Notes: generated by a model from the letters alone, not told the origin. Counted from the stretch's first letter, positions 40,399 to 53,150 are shown. The stretch is 64,000 nt of DNA from Epiperipatus broadwayi (GCA_028023455.1 JAQFVV010012402.1:11262292-11326291); one strand, 5' to 3'. Made by a program: numbers and translations.

Positions 40399-40630
40399 TT
40401 TTAGTTGTATTTATATATTGAACTATTTTTATCATCTAATACAAGTATTAAATGTCAAGAGAAAAATGTAACTTTATTTAAATATTCCAATCAACTGTTA
40501 GTAATATTAACATGTGTGATATTACTAACAGTTGAATGTATTTCGAATATTTAAATAAAGTTACATTTTTCTAAAGACATTTAATACTCATATTTGATGA
40601 TGAAAATAGTTCAATATATAAATACAAGTA
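40399..40630. repeat. Inverted repeat made of Penelope 3'-terminal sequence
   Basis: Arms 40399-40508 and 40519-40630 are near reverse complements around a 10-bp centre. Each arm matches the Penelope terminal segment at 25930-26050 and 1005-1115 (blocks 'tttccatcatctaata', 'atgtctttaga..aa.gtaac', 'aaatattcca', 'caactgttagtaatat'). This is two element tips joined head to head, with no coding part. Confidence 0.85.
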
Positions 40631-40979
40631 AAACGTTATTTTTCAATACTGTTATAATCAACAAATGAAGGAAAATGTTATTTCCAATTATGTAATGTTG
40701 GCTATCAAAAAGTAAAATTTAAAAAGCTCTACATATTACTACAAATAGATTTAAAAAATTCACTTCTGTATGGAAAAATTGTCTAATTTTGCCTCAAAAA
40801 GTGACTAATATTTTTTTAAAATTAAAAATAGATTAAAGCTGGATAAATGAAACTTTTTATGAAAGAGATGATAGAAAGAAAATTACTTTTTACAAAAAAT
40901 TTAAAAATTGTGTATATTTACAACAGATATCAAAATTAAGCATAAAGATCATAATTATCTTATAATTTTGTAAAAATAC

Positions 40980-42900
40980 CAGACTGCAGCTGGGCTATGT
41001 AAAGCCTCTGTTTTTTCTTTAATTGATTGCTTTAACAAAAAAAGAAAATACAGATTAAATGTAAGTAAAACAAAAGCTTTTAATATTATGTATTGAACTT
41101 GAGAAATGTAGTCAGCTAGAAGGCAGCCATTTCGACTTCATTTATATGCTAGCCAAAAATTTTTAAGATTTAATGTAAAGTAAATAAAAGATTTTAATGT
41201 TATATAATAAATGTGAAATATAGCCACCCTAAAAGGCTAACATTTCGACTTCAATTGTATATGCTAAATAAAACTAAATGTAAACATGGTACTAAAGTAT
41301 TTTTCCTTCTGACTAAATATCACATTTCAAAATGAATTTATGTACTGTAATTACATTTCATTTGCAATTTAAATATTATACCTCTGGTTAAGCATTGGTA
41401 GCCAAGAGATCACCACAGCCGCCTTGCAAGCAAGCAGTTGTTTGCAGACAGTTGTCGCAGGTTCACTTCCCGGCCAATGCTTTGACATATAGAAAAACAA
41501 ATTATACCTCTGTAGTTCAAAGTCCTTGTACTGATTTTTTTTCAAGCATTTTTTATTAATTCTTTAAATAAATATAATAATATGCTAACCAAAATTAAAT
41601 GTAAATATGTTACTACAGCATCTATTTTTTGTCCTTTCACTATACATCACCTTTTAAACATGAATTTATATACTGTAATCACATTTTCTTCAAGATTTAA
41701 ATACTATACCTCTGTAAATAAAAGCATAATGTTGGAGACTATCCTTACTGCAGAATTAGTTGCTTTATCAAATTTGTTTTAAGATTTAACATAAATTAAA
41801 CAAAACATTTAATATTATATAAATAAATTTCCAAATTTTAATAAAACTAAATTAAAATTTACATTTTTAAATATATCTGTTATATTCGATAGCTGTAAAG
41901 ATTGAAATATATATTTACTGGAGTGGCTTCTGAATTAATAATTATCATTTACTAATTGCTAAGTATGTTGTTCATCTGAACTATATTAAAAAACTGACAG
42001 ACCTGCAAGCACAGAGCATCTTAATGTCAATTTACAAATCAGTATTTATGACTATTTCTGCAGCTGGCTGGATGAAATACAAAATGCTGGTCATTTTTAT
42101 AATTTTTTTAAATTAAATATAATATTTGCAATATTTTTTTAATTAGTTGTTTTAACAATTTTTTTTTAAGATTTAAATGTAAATATGTTTTTTTCTTAAA
42201 CAGTAATGTTGCTAAGTATGCTGTTCATCTGAACTAGATTAGGAAATTGACAGACCATGAGAGCAAATAAGCACCTTAATATCAAATTATGAATCAGTGT
42301 TTTTAGCTGTTTTTGCAACTGGGTGTGAATCATTACCACAAAATAGATACTATATCCCTATAGTTAATTGCACCCATACTAATTTTTTTCCAGTGTTTTT
42401 TTATTATTAGTGAAATTACTTCCTTCATATAAACATAGTGTTTGTGATGTATTTGATAAACATTCATTCACAAATCAGATAACAAAGAAACTACAGCTTT
42501 TATATATAAGATTTTTAAAAATTAAATTTTTTTTTCTATAATTTTGTCATTTCTAGTGATTAAATTTACTGCCATTATATGAAACACAAGAATAAATTAA
42601 TTTTTTAAAAAATACTACAAAGAGATTTAAAAACTTGAATTAAATATAAATTTATATTAATGAATGTAAGGGTTACTAATAATAGAAAATATCATTTCAT
42701 TATATTTGTTCTATCCATATTTAAAAATATATATTTTTATTTCTTTTTTAATAAGTCATTTTTAGTTGCATTGTTTGTGACTTTTTTTATTTACATATTG
42801 TCCTCTATTTTTTTTATGTTGGCCCATGAAGATATGTATTCACCCCTTCAAAGAAAAAGCTTGTTGGCCCCTATTTTAAAGAGCTGATATACATAAGGCA
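40980..42900 (+). repeat. Diverged tandem and interspersed direct repeats
   Basis: Several pairs are visible: 41065-41160 with 41170-41265 (period about 108, 'atttcgacttcattt.tatgcta'); 41260-41386 with 41582-41712 ('tactgtaa.tacatttcttc.a.atttaaata.tatacctctg'); and 41970-42070 with 42215-42320 ('gttcatctgaacta.att..gaaa.tgacagacc'). The frames 41582-41782 and 42660-42887 have no domain pattern. This looks like an old satellite-like region broken by later insertions. Confidence 0.7.
41387..41500 (+). mobile_element. tRNA-derived SINE, copy 1, with 12-bp TSD
   Basis: A tRNA-like body at 41392-41480 has a perfect 7-bp acceptor pairing (GCATTGG with CCAATGC), a B-box-like 'GCAGGTTCACTTCCCG', and a short tail 'tttgacatatagaaaaacaa'. 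It is flanked by perfect 12-bp duplications 'attatacctctg' at 41375-41386 and 41501-41512. The diverged paralogue at 41582-41715 reads through 'actatacctctgtaaat' without the insertion, an empty site. The anticodon region is not clean, so this is a retroposed derivative and not a functional tRNA gene. Confidence 0.88.
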
Positions 42901-45119
42901 TAAAATCAAAATATTAAGATATGTTTTTTAACAAATTAATATTTATTACTGATCTTTTTTTAGTACAATGATTAAATTCGTTTATATATATATATATATA
43001 CTGTGAATGTTTAGGTGGTTACTGGTTGGTATCTAATTGCATCATTATCCCAGATTAGCTTTAGGCACTATTTCGCTTATTATTTCTAAATAATACATGG
43101 GTAATTTAAAAGTATTGCAGTTTGTAATGTTATAATTGACTATTTATTAGTCTGCATTACAGTGACATGTTTATTTCATGTTTAAAGAGGTTTATTTAAA
43201 CTTCACTGTATCAATATTTCATACTCTATAGTCAAGTTGCAATTTTTAAGTGTCTATATATATTCAATGGACCATTAGTAAGAATGGATTTTCATTCTTG
43301 CTATTAAAAGATGTGAAGGTTGCCTTGACAGCAGTGAGAAATATTGATTACTATATTTACTGTGAATGTTTAGGTAGTTATTGGTTGGTATCTAATTACA
43401 TATATATATATGTCAAAACATTGACCGGGAAGCGAAGCCAAACCAACTGCTTTGAAAGCAGCTATGCTAACCACTAGGCCACCAACGCTTGACAAATTCA
43501 TTTATTTTTATATAAACTTTATTTATATAAACAGCACATTGAACTCCATTTGATAGAGAGAACAATAAAAATGCATACTGGACAAAGGTGTCTTCAACAC
43601 GGCAATGTTTTGAGTTAATTACTTAGATTATCATGTTTAAGAGCAAGGTTAACATTTTTTTGAATAGCTAAATCATAGTCAATTAAACTTATTTTCAGTA
43701 AATGATTATCCATCTATTTTTAATTAGAGGATAAAAAAAGTCCCTTATTCTCTGATGAACAGTACAGTTTATTTCACTATTCATCTTTGGAAAGATTTTT
43801 AACGACTATTCAAGTGCTGTTTTACTTTATGTCAAATACATTTATATTTCTATAAATAAATAAATAATTTTTAAGTATGATGTAGTAGCTTGCAGGAAAC
43901 AATCTTTTAATATTTTGTAACTGAATCACAGATCTGAATAAAGTTATAATGTTAGCAAAGAGTGCTTAGGATAATGTTTAGAATATTAAAAATGATTCAG
44001 ATAAACAGAATAGATTATGATTTAATTGAAAAAAAAAAAAAAAAGCACAATTATTATTTTCATGTTATAGTTTCTAATTAATGAAATAAATAGCTTTCTA
44101 AATAGTGTTATTTTAAATTAGGTAAAATAATTTTCTAACAACATAGGCTAAAAAGATTTAACCAAAATAAAATAAATTCTATTCCTTTTGAAAAGATTCC
44201 ATGACCCAATTTGTTAATTTATTAATCTGTTATGTTCATTATCTAAAATTTAAACTGAGAGTTATAGTCGAGAATTTTATAAGCAAACTCAAATTTTTTC
44301 AATTAATTGTTCATAATCAATTTAGCTGGCCATCCAATATTGATTTATAAATGGATATCCTTAAACTCTATAATCTCTTCTTTCCTTTTTATTTTGTAAT
44401 TCAATACAGAGCGTAATTCACTATGAAGAAAAGATTAAAAATACTATAGATTAACTACAGTTTGGCACTGTTTTCGAACAGGCAAGTTATATTCATAGAA
44501 CTAAATAAAGTCAAATTTGTAAGTAAGAGAGAAAGCAGAGAATGCATATATAGAAGATAAATGATATTTAAATTGAAAGATTTACATATTCCACTTTTGT
44601 GCTAAAGCAACTCATGAATCTTTTTTATTTATTGTGGTGCTGTTAGTAATAAATTATGCCTCCTTTGAAAGCAGTGCTAAGCTGTAGGTTAATTTGTAAT
44701 ATTTTTAATCTTTTTTTATAGCAAACTATGGTCTATATTGAGATGGATGTTTTGATATCCTTAGCTGATGATAAGAAAAGTTTCCACAGAATATTGATTA
44801 GTCAGCTACATGTTAATGGATTTTAATTTTAAAAAAAAGAAAATAATGTGACTTTGTGCAACCTTCAATGAGAAAAAGAGATTGCATAGGTTCTAAGCCA
44901 ATGATTTTTAATCTTTTCAAAGTCACTAAATACTTTTAATTATAAAAAATATACATATAAACACCAAAGTCAACAACACATATATATATATGATAATTCT
45001 ATCATAAAATTAATAATGGCAGTATGGATAAATTTATCATTTATTACAAACTATGCATAAAATTTTGCTAAAAAAATATTAAAAAATAATTAAGGGCCTA
45101 TATATGAGAAATCGGAGAT
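42901..45119. other. AT-rich non-coding stretch
   Basis: Apart from the SINE at 43412, only a 45-bp direct repeat stands out: 'actgtgaatgtttaggtggttactggttggtatctaatt' at 43000 and again, with two changes, at 43360. No ORF of interest. Confidence 0.45.
43412..43490 (-). mobile_element. tRNA-derived SINE, copy 2
   Basis: On the minus strand it reads GCGTTGGTGGCCTAGTGGTT..., with an anticodon-like hairpin 'CTGCTTTCAAAGCAG', then 'CTTCCCGGTCAATGTTTTGACATATA'. This is the same order and the same 'TTTGACATATA' tail as at 41392. The acceptor pairing survives only with wobbles. No target duplication seen. Confidence 0.75.
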
Positions 45120-45490
45120 TTCTACAGTTAATATGGGTATGACAACAATATTGCCATAAACAAGGGCTTTGAACATTCCATCATAAATTTTTCAATAATA
45201 CGGATGGCTGAATATTTATTTGGAGAGTGGAGAAAATTGAAGTCTGTTCATTGAAGTTTGAAGATTTTTTTTTTTAATATAGACCGAGCACTGATTATAT
45301 CTGCATGTGGGTGATGATGACATGGGCCAACTAATCAGTGCTGGTTTAGCATGAAACACATATATCAGAGATCATTTATCATTTCCCATATATGTGGTCA
45401 TGTGTATTGGTTATTTAAAATGGAATGATAGCTAAAGAGAGCTTGAAAGTCTGTGTTCAATTCTCTTCTAATTACAAGTAAAGTTCAGTA
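45120..45490 (+). repeat. Dispersed SINE-like repeat, copy 3
   Basis: Colinear with 1970-2290: 'gaagtctgttcattgaagttt', 'gaccgagcactgattatat', 'gggccaactaatcagtgctgg', 'catatatcagagatcatttatc', 'gtggtcatgtgtattggtt', and the tail 'gcttgaaagtctgtgttcaattctc'. The extended 3' tail is better kept here than at 1540 or 1970. Confidence 0.65.
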
Positions 45491-45694
45491 TATACATTTA
45501 CTCATAATCAATTATTTTACTTGTATAAATTATAATTAAAATAACTTTTATGGGAAAAAATATAATTATTATTTAAATTACTTCTAATGTGATTTTGGAG
45601 TTGGATGACATCTACAAATTTTAACATTATAAAGTCTAGATTAAATAAAATCTTATATTTAATAATGTTATTTATTTATTTATTTTTTTTAAAG

Positions 45695-45790
45695 TGTCAT
45701 AGCATCGGCTGGGACGTGAACCCGCAACCCGGCCAACTGCCTGCAAATGCAAAGCAGTCGCGCTGACCTCTCGACCACCAATGCAAGACA
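45695..45790 (-). mobile_element. tRNA-derived SINE, copy 3
   Basis: Minus-strand body with acceptor GCATTGG (45784-45778) pairing with CCGATGC (45708-45702), an A-box 'TGGTCGAGAGGTCAGCGCG' and a B-box 'GGGTTCACGTCCCA'. The tail 'TATGACACTTT' resembles the other two copies. Possible short duplication 'ttatttattt' on both sides. The A-box is of the Ser/Leu class-II kind. Confidence 0.78.
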
Positions 45791-45869
45791 ATATTATTTA
45801 TTTTTATTGCATATTTATAAGCATGGTAGATAATATTTAATAATAATTTATTATAAATGACATTAAAAG

Positions 45870-46180
45870 TAAAATAATGATGTTTATTGTGAACAAGTTT
45901 TAGATTGTATATATTATTTCATTATTAGCAACAAAAATAATAACACATGCTATAAATGTGCAATGATAAAGACTTATTTGGCTAGAATTTGATCAGGGTA
46001 GAATGCTAACAAAGCTTATTCCACTAATGATTACAAGTTGGTCTGCTAATTAATAGAGTATTACCTCTTATTCTCATCTTGACATTATATTCACAGGTCC
46101 ATTAATGCTTAACCTAGATCTAGACTATTGCTTATGGTTTAGAAGTTGTCTTCTCTTCATACTTATAAAGATACTTCAGC
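45870..46180 (+). repeat. Dispersed repeat, shared with 48440-48660
   Basis: Ordered similarities to 48440-48660: 'tgcaatgataaagacttatt', 'ttggtctgctaat', 'cttattctcatcttgac', 'aggtccattaatgcttaacctagat'. Non-coding and old. Confidence 0.5.
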
Positions 46181-47733
46181 AATCTTATCATCAATGATCA
46201 CTAATCTTTTTCACAGTCTTTTTATTAGCATTCTATCTGGTGCATATGCTTTCTTTTTATAATAGAACATACAACCTGCATAGTAATCTGTATTTACCAT
46301 GTCTTATTCTTTCATTACTTACATATATGATTTCTGATTATTTCAATTCTGTTATTTCATCAGAAAAGTATTTCAATTCTCACCCCCATCCCTCATTGAA
46401 GTTAGTATAGATGTAGTATAATCTTCACAATAACAAGGATAGTTCTTGTTTTGTCCTTCCCTTTACTCAACCAAAAATTATTTTTGAAGTTTCATAATCA
46501 TAAGCTTCATTTTTTTAACTTTATTTATAATTAGTGTTTGATAATATATAATTACAGTTTAATTGATCTTTTATGGATTTCCCTTTTCTGATTTTTGTTT
46601 CCTTCTAGTAGCTGTCTATTTGATCATAGTTTTAGATTTTTTTAATGACCTTGATTAGTGTCAGATCAACTCATTTCTGAAAAATAAGAGTTTTTATGAA
46701 TTTTGTTGCCCCCCCCCCCTTTAATAAAACTATTGGATTTGGTTTAATTTAATGATCTTATCTGATGTTTGAACCACTAATACCTGGCGTAAAATTGCAA
46801 TGTTTGTTGGAAAAAAACTACCAGCTTTGTCTCTTTTTTTAGTGAGCTTGGTTAATATGTGAATAGCCTTATTTATTGTGTTTACTTTTTTCTTTCTTCT
46901 TTTTTATAATTTTAGATACTAATGATCAAGAATTATTGTTATGACATAGAAATTAATTTATTACAATTTTTTTTAATATTAAAATTAAAAGTGAACTTGT
47001 TTAAGTTTCTTGTGAAATCCTAATACTATATATTTATTATATATTTAATTTCTGCATTTTAATATTGCTTAAGCATAATAATAATGATATATATTGGAAA
47101 TCTATGGATTTTGTTGTTTATGTTAGTGATTTTGTTTTCCCTAATTATCACATCACTTAAAAGTTTAAATAAGTCAATACCCAATGGATTTCCAAACTCT
47201 TTAAATAAGATGAAAAGAAAGTAGAAGGTATTGTAATTTTTCTCACATTCACGGTTGATTCATCTAATATAAACCACATAGATGTAATTTTGTTTTATTT
47301 TTTTTATTAATTATAAATGACATTTGCAGAGCCAGAAAGTACTTCCATTAGCTGGAACATGCTTCATTTTAATCTAAGCTGAGTTTATGAAATTATTTAA
47401 TTTTTTATGAAGCTCATCTTTTCTTCTCTTTATTTTAAAATCTAAAATCCTGTTTTTATCTGTGATAGTCATTCTATTAAATCTTTTTCCAGATGGACTG
47501 ATGGTACGTGATATTGAGGGTTTTTTTTAATGTTTATAATTAGATTTATATTTTAAAAAAGCTTTTAGCATTCTGATTAGATACCTAGCAACTTTTATTC
47601 ATAATGAAGTTTTTTTTTAATAGTAAGGCCTGATCCAATGTTAATTCTGCTCTAGAACATCCGGTATTAATATAGAATGAAGAGGAGTATCTGTATTTTA
47701 TGGACTATAATCTAGATGTAAAACTATTAAATG
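46181..47733. other. AT-rich non-coding stretch
   Basis: No ORF or RNA gene. A C11 run at 46709-46719 is followed by 'tttaataaaa', the same layout as the C11 run at 34208 ('tttaaaata'). Confidence 0.4.
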
Positions 47734-47937
47734 TTATGTCTTGATTATGGTCCATAAATCATAGATGAAGTGATTCATCAAGACACCATGAAAAAAATCG
47801 TTATACTTACGCAACAGAACCAATTCCTTTAATTCATTGACATAATCAATTACCTTTCTATTATCTGCTTCTTTTTGTTGATGAAAAATATTTTTATCTT
47901 CATAATATACCAGGAGTTTAAAACAAAAATAAGCCAC
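47734..47937 (-). pseudogene. Ty3/Gypsy-like gag fragment
   Basis: A 67-codon minus-strand frame contains 'FHQQKEADNRKVIDYVNEL', 'KELVLLRKYNDFFHGVLMNH' and 'FIYDLWTI'. This follows the Gypsy Gag capsid pattern 'F..R.Q...E.V..YV..LR.LA..C.F....D..LRD.FV.GL'. Key Cys and Arg/Asp positions of that pattern are replaced, so it is decayed. No LTR, zinc knuckle or pol was found nearby. The match is by eye and moderate. Confidence 0.5.
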
Positions 47938-48439
47938 AGCAGCAGATCACTTGTTCGTTTAAAAGCCAATTACGAAGGATGTATCAGGCAGGCTGTTTCC
48001 GTAATGCTTTAAATGCTGTTTTTGATCAACGTATGTTTATGAAGCTCGCAATTTATAAACATGATTTGCTGATTTACTTTGCTTTTTAAAAAAAATTCAC
48101 TTTGTCTAGTAGTTTCAAGAGAAAAAAAAATTAACTGAAACTTTTCCTGTTACAAACATTGATTTTTAATTGTGTTTGACTTTTTATATGACCTCTGTGA
48201 ATTTTTTTTTTTTTTTTTTTTTGGACAGGTGAAAAGTGAGAGAAAAAAAATATCTTGTCGCTCTTTATATATATATTAGATAATAATTTAGGCACTTAAT
48301 TAAATCCTATTGACTGCATCGATTGTTTTTTTTTAACAAAAATAAAACTATGTAAAGTAATAATTAATAATAATTTATTAATACTGCTAATTGTAATAAA
48401 ATGATGTATACTTTACACAATTTGATGTCTTATCATATA

Positions 48440-48660
48440 ATACATTATAATAATGCATAGTGATAAAGATTTATTATAGCGAATATTCGATGGGATAATG
48501 GAATACTAATGAAAATTGGTCTGCTAATGACTGCTAATTCAATTATTCTGATGATTTTTGGAATTTCACATCTTATCCTTATCTTGACTAATAGTTATGG
48601 ACCGATAGATGCTTAGCCTAAATGTAAACATCTTTATTTGTAGCAGGCTTTTCTTTAACT
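48440..48660 (+). repeat. Dispersed repeat, second copy
   Basis: Diverged partner of 45870-46180. See that entry for the shared blocks. Confidence 0.5.
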
Positions 48661-51600
48661 TTCAAGGAGTAAGCTTGTGGTTAAGACCTATAGAGGTCCC
48701 TACCTTCGCATTTTTAAGCACACACTCTTGAGGTTTATAGCCTTAGTAAATATTCATTTAATTTTCATGGTTTGGAAAAATAGTAGCATGGCAGACTCTG
48801 GAACTTGAATCCATGAATTATGGTTCAGTCTGTCACTTCTGATACTCAAACTTCTTATGAACTTTTAATCAATAAATCATTTGATTATATGTTTACTAAT
48901 TATTACTATTTCAATGGTCTTCTTAGCAAACATTGACAGTCCTTTTCACAATAGACTTCTTAGTTTTACATTGACGCAATGACTCAATTTACAATAGAAC
49001 ACACGAATCACACTAGCATTTTGAAACAATAGCTACACTTTTGATTATTTGATTACATGCTTGGCTAAGCATTTTAATATGGTTACTTTTGCAGCAAATC
49101 ACTACAGTTTTCCATAAAAATAAATTTAACCCTATATCCGATTTTTGCTGGTTGTAATTATTAGTAAAGTATATATATCTGATTTAAGACATAAAATATA
49201 TAAGTTTAAAACATTATACTTTAATTATTGCGTTTAACACAGCATACAACCAAATACTTATGTGTGAAATCAGCAAAAACAGAATGGAAACTGCAGTGAA
49301 TGTCTAAGACATTAAACTGATAGGTTTAGGTTGAATCTTCAGAAATAGAAATTGCCACTTGTCAACTATTAACTCATATACATGCACATACATATTGTTT
49401 GTTTGAGCATTCTTTTCCAGTTAATACCTCCTTGAGACAATTATTTTATTCACCTGATAATTTTTTTATAATTTTATAGATCACAACATATGCATGGAAT
49501 ACTAAAGTTCTGAGAAACACCAACTGTGAATACCGTTATCTCTTTTTTCTAATGCTACTTATACCTCACTAACATAATTATTACTACCATCTTTTTTAAA
49601 TACTGTATGCTGATCTATTAAATGTCATCCCCGTTTACCTCTCTTTTTAAACAAATCTATTTTTATAAGTTTGTCATCATTATGTATATTTAAAAATACA
49701 TTAAAGATATTATTCCAAAATAAACATTAAATTTTCTTTTAGAAAAAGATTTAAGCTTTTATATATTTAATCTTTTTATAAAAGCCTGCTATATTTTTTT
49801 AATGTTTTGTCATAAAGTAAATCTTATTAAAATGTTATATCAGAAAAATCAATAATACTTTGATCATTAAATTTTATTTCTTATTAGATTTTACTCATCT
49901 TCTTTGTTTGTATTACGTACATGTTTATCTAATGTCTTTAAGAAGATTATTTATTAAAAATTCAAATTAAGATACTGTATTGTGAAATGTTATAAATATA
50001 AAGGATTAAATGACAATTTAATGATGAAATAATTTTATAAATATTTCATGTAAAAACGTATTGTTTAAATGATTATCTAGATTCTTAATAGTATTTTAAG
50101 TTTATATGTACGCTATATATCTGCAAAGCTGGAATATTCATTGTTAAAAAGAGAGCCACTTTGAAGTGAAATGTTTTACGCTTTTTGCAACAGAAATTAA
50201 GTGTGCTTCTAATGTTCTTTGTATGCTGGAAAGAAAAAAACAATTTGCACTAAAATTATTTTTATTTGATAGACACTTTTTTTGACAAAAGGTGTCACAA
50301 TAGGTAATTAGTGTTCTTTACCAGATCTTGCGGATATATACGTAAAACAAGAAGATATATGTATTTTGATACAGTGAATAATAATAAAAAAGTGTCATTC
50401 AGAAAAATTAAAAACCGAAAAAGGCAAAATCCATGCTTTTAATATAGTTCATTTAAAAAAATGAAATGCCAAACTAAAAAAAGCTATTGAACCTATATGT
50501 TTTGCATGTGATATCAGCACAGAAGATCTAAAGACAAGAATAGAAGACAGTATACTGTCTTGTCTGATTGTAATATGAGAATGTAGTGTTATTGTTTTTA
50601 TTATTAATTTTTTTAGATTTTGACTTCTTTACATCCAATCTATTTTCAGAGGCACCCACAAGTATAAGTGAAATAGAAGTTTATTCAAAGAATATTTTTG
50701 TGGATTGTTATATAATAAAAAATAAAAATAAAAAGGTAATATCAATGTAAACAGAGATAACCTTTTGTTTTTTGATGTTGCCAGGAAATTGTCAATTACT
50801 ACTAATTTGTAATCTCTATGAGGCTAAACAAGTTTCTCCATTAACCTATAATGGCTCTTTTGTGTGGTTTTTATATATTGTAATCTCCACATCCAAATTA
50901 ACAAACAAATCAATATAAGAAAAATCACTTTGTGACCACCAAAAATAAAATAGAATGGATTAAACATGAATCTATATGTAAGCACAAGAGCTGGCTTGAC
51001 TAGCATGAGCATAAATAGATATAAGAGAGGCCACAGTGCACTAACAATTTTACATTACATTAACCCTAAGTCCCTTATAATCTGACATTATACAAAGCAT
51101 ATTGATTAAACTAACTTTCAATATCTGAATGATAAAAATGTTAAAAGACATCTATATAATTTACAGTTATATTAAGTGATTAATACTCAGGATATCTAAC
51201 TAGTGAATGAGTATGAATTAACATAATGGAATGAATACTAAATAAGTAAAGATATAGAAGATTTAGAAGAGTAATGAATAACAATAATAATTGACTATTG
51301 TAAATGAATAATGGATAGACCCAAGAATGGGGAAAAGAAAAAGGGAATAGGTTAAGGTAATGAACAGTGAATGTTGTAATGAAATGGGATCAATGAAGGA
51401 TGAATAAACTGTGCTAGAGTAATAAAATGAGATGATGGTGAAATTAAAAGAAAAGAAAAGATGAATGAGCTATGATAATAATGTTGGAAATAATAAATGG
51501 ACATCTGAAATATTAATTAGATATTATTAAAACAAAAGCAAAGGGTTCTAAATTTAAATAATTAAAAAAGAAAGTTTAAATCTTTGAGATTTTAAATAAA

Positions 51601-52554
51601 TCAATAAAACAATAAGAATGAAGATAAGAGACCAAGATAATGCATACCAAATAACTTAAAAAATAAAATCTAATAACAAAATCAAAGTAAAACTATTAAC
51701 CAAAATTTTGATGTCTGAGTTCATATAATTTTAAATTTCAATAACTTTATAATGTATATCTGGATCAGTAAGAGGGATTTTACTACTATCCAAATATAGA
51801 CGATTAAGATGACTTGTATTACATAAAGGGAATTACTAAAGAATATTGAACTACTATTACTGGTAGTAATAAAAATAAATTTTTAAATTTATAATAAAAC
51901 AACAAATCTATAACAATAATGTAAATCATTAAATATCTTAAAATATTTCAAACACAATTGTAACAATGCCAGTAAGACAATTATAGCATCATTTATAAAT
52001 AATTTAGATTTGACCCCTATGAACAATATGACCAAGTTCGATGAATAATGATATCTTACAATTTATTGAAATATTATTCTTTGAAATTAAATACTGTATT
52101 TTGTTTTTAATACATCACTTTAAAATAGCATTTTTCATGATGATAATAATATGTTAATCAGTCAATGGTGAAATTTTATATATATTCTAAAAAGAAGAGG
52201 TTCATAAAAATGATTAATGATGTACTGTGCATATAATAAAACTAATAATACTGAGTGTTGATGATGGTAATGGCAATAGCAATAATGTGAGGATAGTGTT
52301 GAGCAATAAGATTACATGCCAAACATAATAAATTTCCTAAAACAAATTTTATTTACAATATTTATACATTTAAAAAAAAATCAACAACAAAAACATATCC
52401 CTTATCCAACTTATAAATGGAAAATACACAAAACAAGGTTTAGTTAGCATAACTAAATATTAGCAGAGAAATATCTTCTTGGATCTAATCAAAAATTATA
52501 ATGCATTATTAAAATAAATAAGGTTTTACTTCAATGATGTATATAAATCTGTAA
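48661..52554. other. AT-rich non-coding stretch
   Basis: No gene, RNA or named repeat recognised in about 3.9 kb. The 62-codon minus-strand frame at 50824-51012 is hydrophobic by chance composition and has no start context or domain. From 51180 to 51540 the + strand is purine-rich with many 'gaatga/gatga' words. Confidence 0.45.
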
Positions 52555-52688
52555 GTGCTTTGCATACAGACAATGAAGCTTTAAATTTAATTGTATTTTA
52601 AGCTTAGCACTTTCAGGAGATATGTACTCCCATATTTATAGCTAGGCGTATAATGAGAAAATATCTATAATGCATATGAGGGTATCAT

Positions 52689-53150
52689 TTACAATGTCAA
52701 TTTTCTTGATATGAAGAAGCATACTTTTCTGTTAATTGCTGCAGGATCACTTGCTATGTAGCAAGCATCTTTAACCTTGTATTTTGCATTGTTTCTCTTT
52801 GTACAAACAATACTCACTGCTGATGGTTGAAAAATGTGGCCAATGGTTTTCTCATGTTCGGTGAATACTGAATTACCCAGTGCCTTAGTTTTGGTTCTAT
52901 TATATAAGTATTTGTGCTGGGATAATCTGGTTGCACTAGTTGCCTTGGTTTCACCATAATAGATGATATGACAATTATTATGGATGCAGGTGATTTTGTA
53001 TACAATGTGAGCAATCAATTTGGGTGTTATTCTATCCTTAGTATTATTAATTAATCTATTGGTGGAGTGGGGTGAATGAAAAGCAATTTCGAATTCGTTG
53101 GAAAGTTTATTGATTATTTGTTTAGATAATGAGTAGGTGTATAAAATAAG
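52689..53150 (-). pseudogene. Penelope-like GIY-YIG endonuclease (left arm)
   Basis: An open frame on the minus strand runs from about 53150, with 'LSKQIINKLSNEFEIAFHSP' upstream (the linker after the RT), into 'HIVYKITCIHNNCHIIYYGE'. These carry the GIY (here VYK) and YIG (YYG) core, followed by 'TKATSATRLSQHKYL' with the catalytic-Arg region. A Cys/His pair within the core (C..NNCH) resembles the zinc-linked form found in many Penelope endonucleases. The C-terminus 'VKDACYIASDPAAINRK' contains the expected late E/A-rich helix position, altered. It differs clearly from the family at 25899, so it is a second Penelope lineage. Confidence 0.85.

Noticed and set aside
41392-41480. Functional tRNA gene
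   Set aside because: The acceptor stem pairs, but the anticodon arm is irregular and flanking 12-bp duplications show a retroposed SINE.
43412-43490. tRNA-Sec or suppressor tRNA (loop can be read as TCA)
   Set aside because: The acceptor stem relies on several wobbles, and the sequence belongs to the same SINE family as 41392 and 45695.
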